A stretch of 64,000 bases of DNA from Balanoglossus misakiensis (taxonomy: Eukaryota > Hemichordata). Below are positions 10,932 through 24,300 of this stretch, piece after piece; the stretch's first letter is position 1, and each line of letters begins with the position of its first letter. The position numbers and the translations under genes are program-made. Location of the stretch: contig CM082576.2 of the NCBI GenBank assembly GCA_040954595.2, forward strand, positions 4,464,001-4,528,000, given 5' to 3'. Below the pieces are notes generated by a model, which saw nothing but the letters and a program-made list of their open reading frames with translations, was not told the origin of the DNA and did no database searches.

Positions 10932-13900
10932 ATGGAAACCGAAGCTGCGATTACGCATGTCCTTCCCCCGAAACCGAAAATTAAGTATGAAGAGTTGTTG
11001 GATTTTGTGGGTGGTTGTTTTGGCGGTAAGTTCACCTATTTATTTATGCGAAAAACCACAGTATGTGTTCTATAATTCGTATAAAATTTGTTTTGCTGCC
11101 GAGTGTCGTACTGCCTTCCATATGTGACGAAATATTTGTTTTATATTTGCTGTTTTCTCAAGGCCTCCATCCATGCTGTCACTAGGGAAACAACTTATAT
11201 TTTATTGATAATTGCCAATGCAGTTATTGCGCAAAATCAAAAACCTGGCATCTAATTTTTTTTCCACCCTGCTCCGAGGTGTTCCAACATGGGGTGATGG
11301 ACCTATAAGGTCGACAAGGTCACAGAGTCTGAAAATGGCTAAGGCACAATGACGCGCGGTGATGGCAACTAATTGTATTTTGTTTGCACTTCGGGCATTT
11401 TCTTTCATCAAAAAGCAAAAAATACAACTTGAATAGCTCAGACCATAATGTTTCCCTAAGTAGGTCGTCTCAAATGGATGATGCAACATCAATATTCAGG
11501 GTATATGTTTACTTTTTAAATTTCAACAACACAAACAGAGAATGTGATAAGGGTACATGTACTTTACAGTTGAGGATGTTTAGTGGGGGGGGGGGGGGGG
11601 ACAGGGAGTTATTTCAGTTTAGATTATTCGAAATATGTCATATACTTTATCTGTTTACAAAAAACTTAGCAATATTTTTGTTATTGTTGTAAAGTTAATT
11701 ATTTTTTTTTATTGTTGAATGCAAAATAGTTTGGCTGTACCAATAGAAGCACAAAGTTCACTTACAATACAAACAATAGAACCCTTTTCTGCAACATTCT
11801 ACTTTGCGAAATATGTACTATGTTTTCTTTGCAGGAATTGCTGGTGTTGTCGTTGGACATCCATTTGACACAGTCAAGGTTAGTGCGTCCTAACATGATA
11901 GTTGTGTCCTCTTTTTTGTACATTAATGATTCAGTCCTTTCTCTTTAATTTGGTGGTCATCTATGGATGATTTACAAGTTAAAGAGGTGTTATTGTAATT
12001 TTGGCATTTATGAGAAAGTCTGCCCAATTTAGCAGCTAAATTTCGTAAATGCCTGATTAAGCAAATAAAAAGTCAGCGAGCTACCACCTGTTTGACCTAG
12101 TGAGCATACTGAGTGACCAATCTTTATTTCTGTATCTGTAACTAATAAATATTAACAAATGAACTCAATAGTAAACTTGATTCTTCTTGATGGTGACTTT
12201 TTTGTTGCTAATTTTTCAAACTTAAAAATGGTATGAGGCCAGAGTTTGTTTGACAGCATCATTTCCTTTAAATAATTTGAAACAAAGCCTTCTGCATTTG
12301 CTATAAAATGGGTAAAAATATGACATTTTTGGTCACATAAAGCTACCATATTATGGTAAATGGTGCCACGTAATTCAATGTGTGCTAGAGTGGTGTGACC
12401 CAAAATATCTCATGCGCAAACATTTTTTAGGGATTTTAGCCAGTCTGCAATTTTTAAATGACATTCTATAGTTCAACATTGATTGCAAAACTGGAAATTC
12501 AATAAATTATATTTTCTGCATTTTCCTGTATTGATTTGATATTTTGTGTGAATAGGCAACATCTTTATAACACAGACCAATTATTTTGACAAAATTGTGG
12601 TGCTATGTGACCTGAATTAACAGAACTGAAACTTGTGGTCTTTTCAATTCAAACGCATTTTGCCTTCATGGCATTTAGCATTTACAGTGTAGTATGTTAG
12701 GATACAAGTATGTCAAATGCATATACCTGATGGAAATGTTGTCTGCCCAAATGAACTTTTTTTTACCATGACTGACCTTAAAATGGGAGTGTGTATTGTA
12801 CAGAAAGCTGGATATCTTTACAGAACATTGTCTATTCTGGCCCTGGCAAAAGTGCTTTCAAATTAAATCCCTCTGAATAGTCACTAGATTTTCTTTCTGA
12901 ATGGATGGTGTGATCAAGGACTAAACTACGGTAGCTGGCTTTTTCCATTGTTGTCTGGCTCTAAATAGGAAAAACCTTTCAGACTGCTCTGTTGTTGCAG
13001 TCCCACCAGAATAATGAATCAACATGACACGATCTGTGTCTTACTTCGCTTCACTTCCCAGGCTAGGTACACTAACATTTATGCGGTCATTCCCTTGTGA
13101 GGGGACACTGCACCGGAAATTAGGAGAAATGGGGGTCATTTTAGAGCTGACTGGTTTTATGGTGTGGTTGATAGTATCACATAATTCTTTTTACCATCAA
13201 CTCATTTTCTGTCTGATTTTGTCTTTTTCTATCCATTTGAAATTTTTCCTGAGACTGTTCTGTACTTTTTACAGAATATATTGTAGTCTTTCAAATTTCA
13301 ATAAAATTTTGGCATGAAAATTGATGAATCATGAAAATAAAGGTTATCTTCATTCTACTGAACAAAACATTTTTTCTCTCTGATTTTAGGTTCGCCTTCA
13401 AACACAAGTCAATTCTGGTTCCACCAATCTCAATCCTACACCAGTGGAAGCAATGAGACCAGCTGTAGAATATGCAACTGTGGTCAAGAATTTTCCAGTA
13501 AGTCAAAACTTATGGTGGTAAATAATTACCCTCAAACTCAGGGGAAAAAAGTCTGACACTAACAAGAAAAACCTTAAAATTAAATGCCAAATAATTATTC
13601 TATGGTAACCAGGAATATAAAGTCAACAACGAAATTATTTTCTTGGATACTTGGTTTCAAAGTTATCATTTTAGATTCGCACAACCAGAAGACGCAGGAT
13701 TTTTTCCAGGCTGAGAATATGTACGACTGCTTCAACTTTGCTAACAGTGGGCTTGAGTTCTGATAACACGTTTGATGCTCGCGAAACATTCCAAACATGC
13801 CACTTGAAAACTGCCTGTGGTGGTAGCAAACGACACAAACACTCTGGTATAGTCATTTAGAAATCCTGCTTCCAAGGTTATGGAACACTTCTCAGGCTGT

Positions 13901-16900
13901 TTTCCCAGGATTACTGAGAAACTCACTGTCTTTGGTTATTTGGGTACGGTGAAACACTGTGTGTGGGAATTGGGTTATCTTTGTATAGTGTATAACAAAC
14001 AAACCAGGTTGCACTTTGGGTCAGACTGGGACGAGGGGTCACCCACTGGCTTCCTCATCCTGTGATGAAAAATAGCTGAGCATTTAGCCTCTACTGGTTG
14101 CTGCAGTACCACATATCTGATGTGTGTTTAGTTCTGTAAACGTCTCTGTCGTATTTTTTTTTTGCCATTCATCAATCTGACATAGCTTCTGTAGATTGAC
14201 AAGAGGCCAATTGATGCTGTATGTGCAGAATACCTTTGAATGGCTATGATAACCTAGCTGTTTCTCAGTCTACCACGGCCGACATGTTCGTGTTCGGGTA
14301 ATCAGTAATGGTTCAACAAATTTGACATGGTTGACATAAAAATGATAACGGAACTGTAAACCGTGATACCCATTGCAAATTTTGCCCTAACAATGTCAAC
14401 AGAGGGCTTGATATTTTCATTCATTCAACCCTGGCTTCATAATCACCCATGGCCATTTTTTTGGGTTGTTTTATGATACCTACAAGACATTTCAGAATAC
14501 TTTTGTTCATATCATGTTACTTTAAAAAAAATTCACAAGAGGGCCAGTTTAGCAAATGCAAGTAATTTTGACAAATTTGAGAAAAATGAATGACTTTTTT
14601 TCTGTCTCACCGGCTGTGCATTAAAATTAATTTATCACAGATCCCCATTCTAAAGTACCCTTTTTAATATGAAAATATTAAATCTACATTTGCAGTGAAA
14701 TATTTGATGTGAAAAGAAGGTATTTCATTGAGGTTACCATTGCCATTGCTTTCACAAAGGAATATAAATTAGTCTGCCAGTCCTTGGAATGCAGTTTGTG
14801 TGAAATTGGATCGCGAACACTGACCTCAGCCTTTGAATATTATGTGACCTTTTGACACCGAGGCCTGCTGCTGTTAGTATTTGTGGGTTTTTTTTTTTAA
14901 TTCAGACATATGATATGCAAGACATAGGAATCGCTTTCATAGTACTATGGGTTTTATTGTCTATAATAAAATTTAAATTAATTATGCCATTTGAATGGGT
15001 AACATTGCTATTTCATAATATGATATTCAGATATGAATTAAATGACTCGGATCCTATCTTGGAATCTTCACACTTAAATGTTCTTAGCATTTGACCTTTC
15101 AGTTTCTGTGTTTCCCGGAATATCAGCATTATTGACTTTCTCTGGAGCAAAACAAAACTGGAATCGGCAGTTTGATCTCTGCTGATATATGGAGCACTTT
15201 TTGTATCGCAGTAAAGACATGTTGTGGTGTGCATACCGATCTCGTCACATTCCCTGGTTCTTTAAATGGCAGTATTCAGATATCCCATCATGTATGCTGA
15301 TTGTCTTATAGCTGTAAATAAAAGATAAATGAAAGCAGGTGTTTTAGCACGAAATAATTGCTTTTGCTCTTGTTCTTTAATGACTTAAAAGCAGACGCTT
15401 CGTTTAGACATGTTTTGCAAGCGTAATTAATACCTCATGAAGCAATGGGAAATTGTATGTATGTATGAATGTCATGTAAGTATGTATGTATGTATTTCAT
15501 GTAAGTATGTGTGTGTGTGTGTGTGCGTGCGTGCAAAAGGCCAAGCTGTTCAAAGTGATGAGAACCTGTCGGCTGTTCTCCAATTGACCAAATAGGATTC
15601 ATTCTTTTATCAGCCTTGCAGAATTGCTAAATTGCTCACTGGCAAATTGTTTACTCTGTAAGTGCCTTCATCCATTGTCAAAAAAAGATGTCAGTGAGTA
15701 AATTAAACTGCTTGCTGCTGCTAGCAGTTGGCCGATTCAGAATCCAATTATGCCGTGAATAGGACAGGTGCAATAACAGCATATTGCCTCAATTCAGTTA
15801 TCCTGTTTCATATTAGATCCACTTTTGGTTAACAGAATTTGTGGGTAATGAGATTTCCCTGTTTGATAGTGATGGTGCCACTCCCTTATGGTTAAATTCC
15901 TCTTTCACGAAAATGACAATTTTATCATAAACTGCATGAATTTAAAATAAAAGATGAAATGATTTTTTTTTTGCAGATGAACTCAGTGAAGCCAGAAGTG
16001 GTTGCACCCCATCTTTACAGGTCAACATGGCATTGCTTTGCATCTATAGTGAAGGAAGAAGGGGTAGGTGTTTTAATTTCTATGTGAGATGGCCAGGTAA
16101 TATGCAATCCACTATGGCATCATTATCTTGTAGTGTAGGAGTTACCCACACAAATCAAGCTTCAGTCACATTTACACCGTATTTGTCTTTTCTCCAAATT
16201 ACTGCTTTTCCCCCATCATTTATTCTGCTGCATGGTTGGTTCTTCTTGCAGGTGCTTGGTCTCTACAAAGGTCTGGCATCCCCGCTGGCGGGGCTGGCGT
16301 TTATCAACGCCATCATATTTGGAGTCCAAGCTAACGTGATGAGACTGGTAAGCGATGACAGTACGTGTATACGCAGTCACATGATAGCCGGAGCTTCGGC
16401 CGGTGCTGTCCAGTGCCTTGTTGCCTGCCCGATGGAGCTGGCTAAAGTGCGCATGCAACTGCAAGGTAAAGGGGAGAGTCACACGTATTACAGGACCCAT
16501 CCGCACTCCTACAGGAATTCCTTTGATTGCATCTACAAGATTTTCAAACAAGAGGGGCTGCGCGGTTGCTACCGGGGGATGAATTCGACGCTAATCCGAG
16601 ACGTGCCGGGTTTCACCATTTACTTCGGCATGTTCGAGTTCCTGTGCTCCTGCTTCCAGGCGCGAAAGCCCGGAAAAGAGCTGGGGCTGCTGGATCTGGT
16701 CCTGGCTGGCGGGCTCTGTGGCACCTGCTCCTGGATAGTCTCCCACCCCATGGACGTCATCAAGTCCCGGCTGCAGGCCGATGGCATCGGTGGGAAATCC
16801 AAGTTCCGGGGGTCTCTCCACTGCATCCGCACCAGTGTAGCCACGGAGGGCATCACATTCTTCCTCAACGGCCTGGCTGCCAACCTGCTCCGAGCCTTCC

Positions 16901-16974
16901 CAGTGAATGCTGCCACCTTCACAGTGTACGTGTATTTCATGCGATACTGCCGCCAAAAATGCACACAGAACTAA
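10932..16974 (+). CDS. Mitochondrial carrier, SLC25A29-like paralogue with N-terminal extension and loop insertion
   Basis: Predicted inner-membrane carrier; by family, a basic amino-acid or acylcarnitine-type exchanger, substrate unproven. Exons: 10932-11025, 11835-11878, 13390-13497, 15977-16063 and 16252-16974, for 351 residues. Three carrier signatures are visible: HPFDTVKVRLQTQ (Pro at 41), CPMELAKVRMQLQ and HPMDVIKSRLQAD, with the conserved GLYKGLASPL and RAFPVNAATF runs. It differs from its neighbour at 21400 by about 19 extra N-terminal residues and a roughly 36-residue Pro/Asn/Val-rich insertion just after the first signature (exons 3-4), in the matrix-facing loop. The phase-1 first intron, the 44-nt second exon and the large last exon are shared with the neighbour, so the two arose by tandem duplication. 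Last-exon GC is much higher than in the introns. Intron 2 contains a 16-G run (11585-11600). Ortholog name is uncertain; SLC25A47 is an alternative suggested by position. Confidence 0.92.
15455..15534. repeat. TATG/TG microsatellite
   Basis: Interrupted tetranucleotide TATG repeats pass into a TG and then CGTG run, within an intron of the first SLC25 gene. Confidence 0.9.
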
Positions 16975-19304
16975 GAACTGTGCACACTCAATCGTTCTGT
17001 CAGAACCAGCTCATGTTCTCCCAGATTTGGAAGTCTGGAAAAAATGAGTACAAATTGGAAAAAAGAGGACTTTTGAAATGCTAACCAGCCAAACTGTCAA
17101 ACCTAAAAAACTAAAACATAGATAATACTGAAAGAAAATCTTGTACTGCCACAGTACTAAAAATGTATATAGTACACTAGCTGTCAGACAGCCAAATACG
17201 TGTATCTATTGATATCTATTTCATTTGCGATGTATATGTTGGTTTATAGCAGCTGCCATTTCATTCATGTGCTTGATTTGTGCATTTGTTTTTGTTTCCT
17301 GTATTGTTTTTGTATATCCTCCAATTGTTTCAGTTATTCTCACCCAAGTGGAAACTGCTTCCTTGCAATGTATTTTGTGTGCGCAGGATAGGTGTCTATG
17401 TGTACACCAAACGTGTATCTTGTATAGGAAGGCTAAAATATGGGCTAAGTAAGTCAAAATTATGTAAGATCAGTTACTGATCAAAAATTCTTTTCTTTAG
17501 TTGTGGATGTTTTTATTACATGTTAAAACATGGTAAAATTGTTTAATAGTACTCTTTCAGGTTTATGAAAGCTATACCAAGGTCATAATTGAACTGACCT
17601 GGAAAGGGGTTGGGGTGCAGAAATTTTGTGTTTCCGGGAAATTATTATTTTTGTAAGACTACAATAAGTCAAACATTGCTGTTTTTTCCTCAGAAATGTG
17701 ATATATTCTCTTTTCCCTTTGAGAAAATAATCCAAAGGAATCCTTGTGTCTTCCAGGCATACAGCTGCCATTAGTTTAACATGTGTAGTGAAGTTTACAA
17801 AATATGTTTACACCACAGGGAAGTGCCTATAGATTTTCCTTGGTTCCGTGGGAGTTTTCAGTATTAATACATAAAAGACTCCGGGATGAACCAGTACAGA
17901 ACTTGTACATATTGTAATGTCGCGCTTGCTAGTAGATGAAAAAAGCAAAGCCTTTGAACCTGCCTTGGTGTAGTTTTCTGATCACATGTTCAGTAATGGA
18001 TATTTTGTGGCACTGAAATGTAGATAACAATAGTAACTTTATTATTGTTAATTTTTTCACATTGTTTATATGTTCCAAGGGCTCATGCCACTTCCTTTAA
18101 TTGTTGCTGCACATATATTTGTCAGTCAGTTATACTCATTTCCTAGGTACAAAATTATGATATTGTATTGTAAAAAATATATATTGTTTTTTTTTATGTT
18201 GTCAAACAGGAGCTCAAAGCAACCTAATCTTGAAGGGGATGTTTTAAAAACATCATGAGGTAAATTGTCTGATATGTAATCATAGACCTTGGAGTGAAGG
18301 AAATATGAGACTAGGGAGAAATTGACAATTCTGGAGCAGGCATCTCTGATTTCATGATGATTGTCTTTGTAACCATCACCAATGCCACCTCAAATTGATT
18401 GTATTACGTTTTGACTCATTAGCTGACCATGTGAAAATTAATCAACGGCTGCTGGGAACAGCACATGCATTGACTTATGTGCTTCTAAGTCGACTGCAGT
18501 GTCTGTGCTGTGACCCCCAAACGCCAAGGTCTGGTGATATAGTCTGCTTTCTGGTCATTTTCTGTGTGTCACTGGCTATGCGAAAATGATCTGTTTGATG
18601 TTGGGCAAGCTTGCTAATTGTGAACAGGATTATTAAAATTAGATTAATGAACTATTAATGAATTTACACACAGGTGATAATACAATGTATCAGGAATGCA
18701 ACATAAACACAAAGGAAATGTCATAGTTTCATATCCGTGTACACTCCAGGATCTCAAAGCTTTTAGTTCCTGTGGGACCATTATCTTAATCACCCCACTG
18801 TAATCATTATGTGATTATGCATACTAAGAGAGTACTGAGTACTCACATCTCTACTGTGAGAGTTTGTAAATCAGAGTACTGGCACCAGCTGAAAATGTCT
18901 GAATTATTTAAATTCATAAAATGTATATTTCTTACAAATGTATGTATTATCTTTGCTGCTTGACTGTTGTATGTAGGTACCATTTGTGTATGTTGTTTCC
19001 ATGATAGGAACTGGATGTTTCATTCGGAAACCATAATGTCATTAATTTCTTTGTGTCAGTTTTATTTTTAACCTTCTTCCAGATAATGTGCCTTTACATG
19101 TTATTGGTATTACACAAAGAAATTGTAGTCAATTTTTGTTTTTCATGTACATTTTGAATGTGTCTTTGTCCTCAAGGGATAGGAGACCACAAGTATCCTT
19201 CCACCTAGCTGTGAAGTAATTGTCAATTGCCTGTAATGTAAAAGCAAACTTGCTGGGTTGCTATGGTTGCATACAGCCCACAGAGACTGTAGACAAGGAA
19301 ATCT

Positions 19305-19360
19305 GTCGCTTGAGGGCGCTCCCTGTACTCACCCCATCTGGAGGAGCGCCCTCAAGTGAC
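19305..19360. repeat. Short palindrome with TTGAGGGCGCTC arms
   Basis: GTCGCTTGAGGGCGCTCC (19305-19322) is mirrored by GGAGCGCCCTCAAGTGAC (19343-19360): 18-bp arms, one mismatch, 20-base loop. The same arm sequence forms the palindrome at 26260, so this is a small dispersed element and not chance. Confidence 0.85.
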
Positions 19361-19511
19361 GGATTAGGCTGCTGCTCTGACAAATTTGCCATGAAGTGGT
19401 ACTGAATTAAAATAAATCATTATATATACAGAAGTACGTGAGAAGCTATTAGATCAAGTTAGCATCATGTTGACTCTCATTCTAAAATTTATACCATTTC
19501 ACTATGCTGGG

Positions 19512-19971
19512 TAGTCTCGGTTACCCAGACGCCTTTGCTTCTTCCGATGCTCTCCAGAAAAAGGGTCTGGGGAAATGCTATTGAAAGCTTTGTAAAACAA
19601 AATGGCCGATGTCAGGATTTTGATCATCGCCTGATTGGCTGAGCTGTCAGTATGACCCGGGTCATTGCAATAGTTTCGACAATCGTCTACAAAAGATATT
19701 TCATATAATTTCTCCAACAATGCTAACAGAGGACGCATTTTGCCATTCGCATCAACCAACAAGTACCGGTCTCTTGATATGAAGATACGACAAATAATCA
19801 CACATTGTCGAGAGTCAGTGACCCGGGTCATACTGACAGCTCAGCCAATCAGGCGATGATCAAAATCCTGACATCGGCCATTTTGTTTTACAAAGCTTTC
19901 AATAGCATTTCCCCAGACCCTTTTTCTGGAGAGCATCGGAAGAAGCAAAGGCGTCTGGGTAACCGAGACTA
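19512..19971. mobile_element. 460-bp foldback (long inverted-repeat) transposon with 9-bp target duplication
   Basis: Bases 19512-19664 and 19819-19971 are 153-bp arms that I read as perfect inverted copies, separated by a 154-bp unrelated spacer. Outer ends begin TAGTCTCGGTTACCCAGACG and inner ends finish at the self-complementary TGACCCGGGTCA. The element is flanked on both sides by TATGCTGGG (19503-19511 and 19972-19980), a direct repeat as expected for a target-site duplication. There is no transposase, so it is non-autonomous. A 9-bp duplication would fit Mutator-like elements, but the superfamily is an inference. Identical arms suggest recent insertion or ongoing conversion. Confidence 0.9.
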
Positions 19972-20074
19972 TATGCTGGGTTGTTTCTCAAGCATAAACA
20001 AATGTTGATCTGATTGTGTGGCAATGAATTCTGGGTATATTACCTAAATATCTTCAGATATACGGTACATATAA

Positions 20075-20104
20075 TTTTTTTTTTTTTTTTTTTGGGGGGG
20101 GGGG
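20075..20104. repeat. T19-G11 homopolymer block
   Basis: Nineteen Ts run straight into eleven Gs shortly after the foldback element. Low-complexity tract with no other function visible. Confidence 0.9.
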
Positions 20105-21399
20105 TAGTTCTTGTAGTCAAGACAGTGTTCTTCATTATTTAAAACCCAATTCTGCTTGTATTAAAGTTTGTATTGTTGCATTCTTGCCAAGAAAAGTATT
20201 TAGATATGAAGGGTATATCTACTCTCAGCTTATATGTTAAATAATATTTGAAGAAATAGTTCGTAAAACATGATCAGCTGCTTGTAAAGCCATGAGATAG
20301 CTGGGATAAAGTTGAGACTTTTATCAGTTGCTTTATAAATCTATATGTATATTCCAATAGAGTAGGCATAAGTTTTAATTTTGTAAAAGAAATATATTTT
20401 ATCAGTTATGAACTTTGTGATGATTTAGTTTTCACAACATGTGAATTAAAACATAACTGTAGGTGTTGCTCTTGTGTGCTGTTAATTTCAGTACTACTGC
20501 TGTTGGACAGTTAGTTTCTATTCTTAGTTGCTAAAAAATATTACTCCTGTGAAGATATCTTGTGTTGTAAATTGTTTTTCTGTGATCGAAAATCAGTTGG
20601 TTTCATTTCAGGAATTAAAATGGTGAAATTGTAATTTCATTCTTGAGTTTTACTCACGCGTCATTGTGTACATAATGATTGAATATTGATATACTAATAG
20701 CTGAGTAATTTTTCTTTCATAGTATCATGAACGAGTATCCATGGTATCACGTATGTACGGCGAGTATCTGACAAAACGCGAGTATCTGACAAAAATGACA
20801 AATTACTGCATGTAACCCTACCCTTTTGCGGAAAGTAATCCCCAACACAACTTGATACTTCGCCTGTCAAAACACGAATGAAATTGATTTACAAAATCAC
20901 AGAATACACGTACATACATGTTTTTCCATGGATCTGCCAACGAAAAGCGCCACCACCGACCTTTAGGCGCAATATTACTGCGCAATATTTCAGCGAAGGT
21001 CACGGGTTACATGCATTCAGTTGTACGCGAGACCGGGTACGAGACACGTTGAAATGTACATGGATGTCGTGTTGCCGAATTTCATCCGAGAATATTAAGA
21101 CGGTCTTGCGCTGTTTAATCTCTGCGTTTTTATAGGAACAAATCCAAGTACTTGTGCACATTGTGGAGTTGCCGCCAGACTGTACGCAATTAGATTAGAG
21201 ACGTAACACAACTGGAATAATTAGATCGCAGCTAGTTGCTGGTTGTGAATCGATCGAATGTGACCGATCGTCGCGTCGCGGTCGCCGGTAATTTAGTTCG
21301 TAAACAAACGAGGCTTTGTTATAATTGTAAATCGAACTACAGCTAAACTCAGTTGTAACCCAAAGTTACGAACATCGTGATTTACAAGAGCCCCGTGGA

Positions 21400-24300
21400 A
21401 TGGCTCTGGATTTCTTTGGGGGTTGCCTTGGCGGTAAGTGCGAGACATTATACACTGTAACATTTGTGCAGTCATATGCAACTACGTAAACTAGATGTGA
21501 GACGTGTCGACAATTATTTATTTACATTATACAATGATCCAGTAATATTGGCGATATTATTAGTCGGTTAGAAATCTTTCAGTGGTAAATTTGCCCACGC
21601 CATGCAAAAGTACACGGTGCAGTGCAGTGTACTGTACACGTTGCGTTGGCGTCTGTAATTTATGACTCCATACTGTTGCTGTTTCAAGTTTGTGCTTACT
21701 TGCAAGTTTGTTTATCTGAAATACGTTGTGGTGGCGAGATATGTACACTGCGCTTTGAATGTTACAAACGTCATTCTTGGTTGCGTATTGTCAGATTTTA
21801 TTTCACACGTGAGGCGGCGAGTGTGACCGAGGATGTGTAAACAACAGATAGTGCGTCACAGCACTATAGCTTGGTAAATGCCCCAAGTCACCCCATACTA
21901 TGCCAGGCTTCGTGTACATCAATAGTCGATTCAGCCATGCCACTGCCCACTGTGCAGCCCCCGATCTTCGACCAATCAATTCCTTTCTTTTGAGCCACAC
22001 CCCTTTGTCTCCCTCCGGTTATTCAAGTTGCGTCACCGCTTTGTTTACACCGGTACTTCAGATTTCTGGAATCAAATCTATCAATTGCTTCCTTTCTGGC
22101 TAGCCAGTGTGGGAGTCCAATACCAGGAAAACAATACGGATATGAGACAGAATGTCCAATGCCATCACTAGCATAATATTGGCAAAAATAACAATGAGGA
22201 TCCATGCCATTAGTTTTGTGTGGTTAACTATAGTGTGCACAGGTAGTGACATAGAATGGGGCCATGGGGAAAACCATGAAAGTTTCAAAGTTGATGACAT
22301 TTGACCAAATGATACCAACTGTGGATCTCAGTGTGAACAACATACTGTGTATTCTCATTATTAAAAATAACCAGAAATAAAACATATTGGTCAATGCTAT
22401 TTTAATAGCATGCCTATGTTGTCAGGGGTATGTAGATATCATATATATTGAAATGAATCCTTATGATGGTTAGGGTACTGTGATTATCAGGTATATGGTA
22501 TTGATTAGTTGTTTTGCGAACTCATCAAAGGTCTTTTTTGTTTGTTATACAGGCATTGCAGGTGTTGTTGTTGGCCATCCCTTTGATACAGTCAAAGTAA
22601 GTATTTATGTAACATCATGGTACGAAAAAACTTGATGACGTCTCTCTGACGTTTGTGCATTCCTATGTAAAAGTGATTTTGTTTGTTATTACCATCGCAT
22701 GACTTCGGTGTCTGCTGATGTCAGCATGCGACTCTTGCTTGTGGGCTGGGACTATTTTTAAGTGTCTGCTGTTATGGGCATGTGACGCTTCTAGATTAGA
22801 ACTATTATTAGAGAAGGTTAGATCTGAATCAGATAGTCTGTGGGCCAAAGATATCGACAACTGAAAAGGTGGGACATTGTTTAGTCTTTCGTTGTACGTG
22901 ACTGGATGCCCTGTGGGTGAATAGGGGGATGGGGTAGAGGAAATGTAGATAAGTGGGACAGGGATGTACAGAGCCACCAAGATATTATTTGATTGAATTA
23001 ATCAGCATGTGGTCTACAATCCAACCAGGTGTTTTTCAGGGTTCAGCTGGGCCATATCACAGGCTTAAAAACACCTGGCTGGATTCAGGCCCATAACCAG
23101 ATGATATAGGTGAACCACAGAGAGATGTCTCTGCTCCCTCTAAATACACTGATAACCAGGTCACCAGAATCATCAACCTAGCCTTGGTACTGTCATAAAA
23201 AATCCATTACCACCATTACCAAAAAAAAAAAAAAAATTGATCCAAATCTCAGTGGCCTATTTTCAGTGTCAGTGATAACATATACTAGTATACAAGTTCT
23301 TCTCGAAATTAAAGTGTTGGTATGGATTGTCCATTTTGAATGAATTTCTGTTTTGTGAAGAATTTTATAAAACATATTTAAAAGGTACATGTACATGTAT
23401 ATTGTCATCTATGCAAATTTTGCCACAGTGACCATGGGAAGTTAGGATCTAGCCAATCACAGATTTTTTGCCACTGTGGGATATTCCATAAAAAGGTTGG
23501 CAACACGTGGTCATCGGACAACTGAAAGTTTAACCATATATGGAAAAAGTAAAATAGAGATAATTATATATTGGTGTCAAGTATTAAAATTTTTGACTTT
23601 TTATTGCTTGTATGTTGGGTGTTGATAACATTGTTCCAAAAGCTTGTATTGATAACTGTCTTTCAATGAGACCCAGTGTAAACACTTCATGATACACTGA
23701 TAAGATTATGATATTGGGTCATGACACAGTCTCTACAACATAGCTGTACTGACTATAAGACATCGAAACAAAAATAATACATGTAGAAAGTATGCCCAGG
23801 CTGTTTTGCCTGTCTGTTTGAAAGGAAAGATACCTTACTGTTCAAGTTTTGCTGGTATATGAACTGGTCTCAAAGTGTATTTCTGTAACTAATGTGTATA
23901 ATTTTGGCACCAGCTATTGTTATTAAATTATTTTACAGCTGCAGATACATGTATCAGCTTACACATGTAGATTCTGTGAAAATGTGCTTATATGAAGTCC
24001 TCACTGTCGTGATATTAGAATTTAAAAATGAAACGTACAGTATATGGGGTAATGATCACTCAGCTGTGCAGTGTTTATTTTCTGCAGTTTACCACACTGT
24101 ATGTTCTATGAACCAAACATGTAGTCATGTCGCAGGCAGATGTTTGGAATGACTTGGGTGTGTTTTTGTCAGCAACACAAAAATAGCTGCTGATAAATCG
24201 TGATTTACAAGCGCACAACAATGTGAACTACAGGAGTGGGTGACCCTCATTCTTCATCATCTGCATGCCAATGTCTGTAGAGAACATGAGAAACCGTCCA

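Larger units (their letters stand above)
16975..21399. other. Interval between the two SLC25 genes (3' UTR, mobile elements, promoter of SLC25A29)
   Basis: No conserved protein was found. The left part is probably the 3' UTR of the first carrier; an AATAAA at 19411-19416, just after a palindrome, is one possible end. The middle holds the palindrome at 19305 and the foldback element at 19512. The last 250 bases before 21400 are CpG-rich (CGATCG, GTCGCGTCGCGG) and are the likely promoter and 5' UTR of SLC25A29. Confidence 0.4.

Noticed and set aside
16027-16251. Open frame running through the fourth intron of the first SLC25 gene, giving an alternative N-terminus
   Set aside because: It only reads intron sequence into the true last exon. 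The correct acceptor at 16250-16251 and the upstream exons restore the carrier signature.
19311-19320. GAGGGCGC motif as a CTCF site
   Set aside because: The core order differs from the CTCF AGGKGGC core; palindrome context points to a repeat instead.
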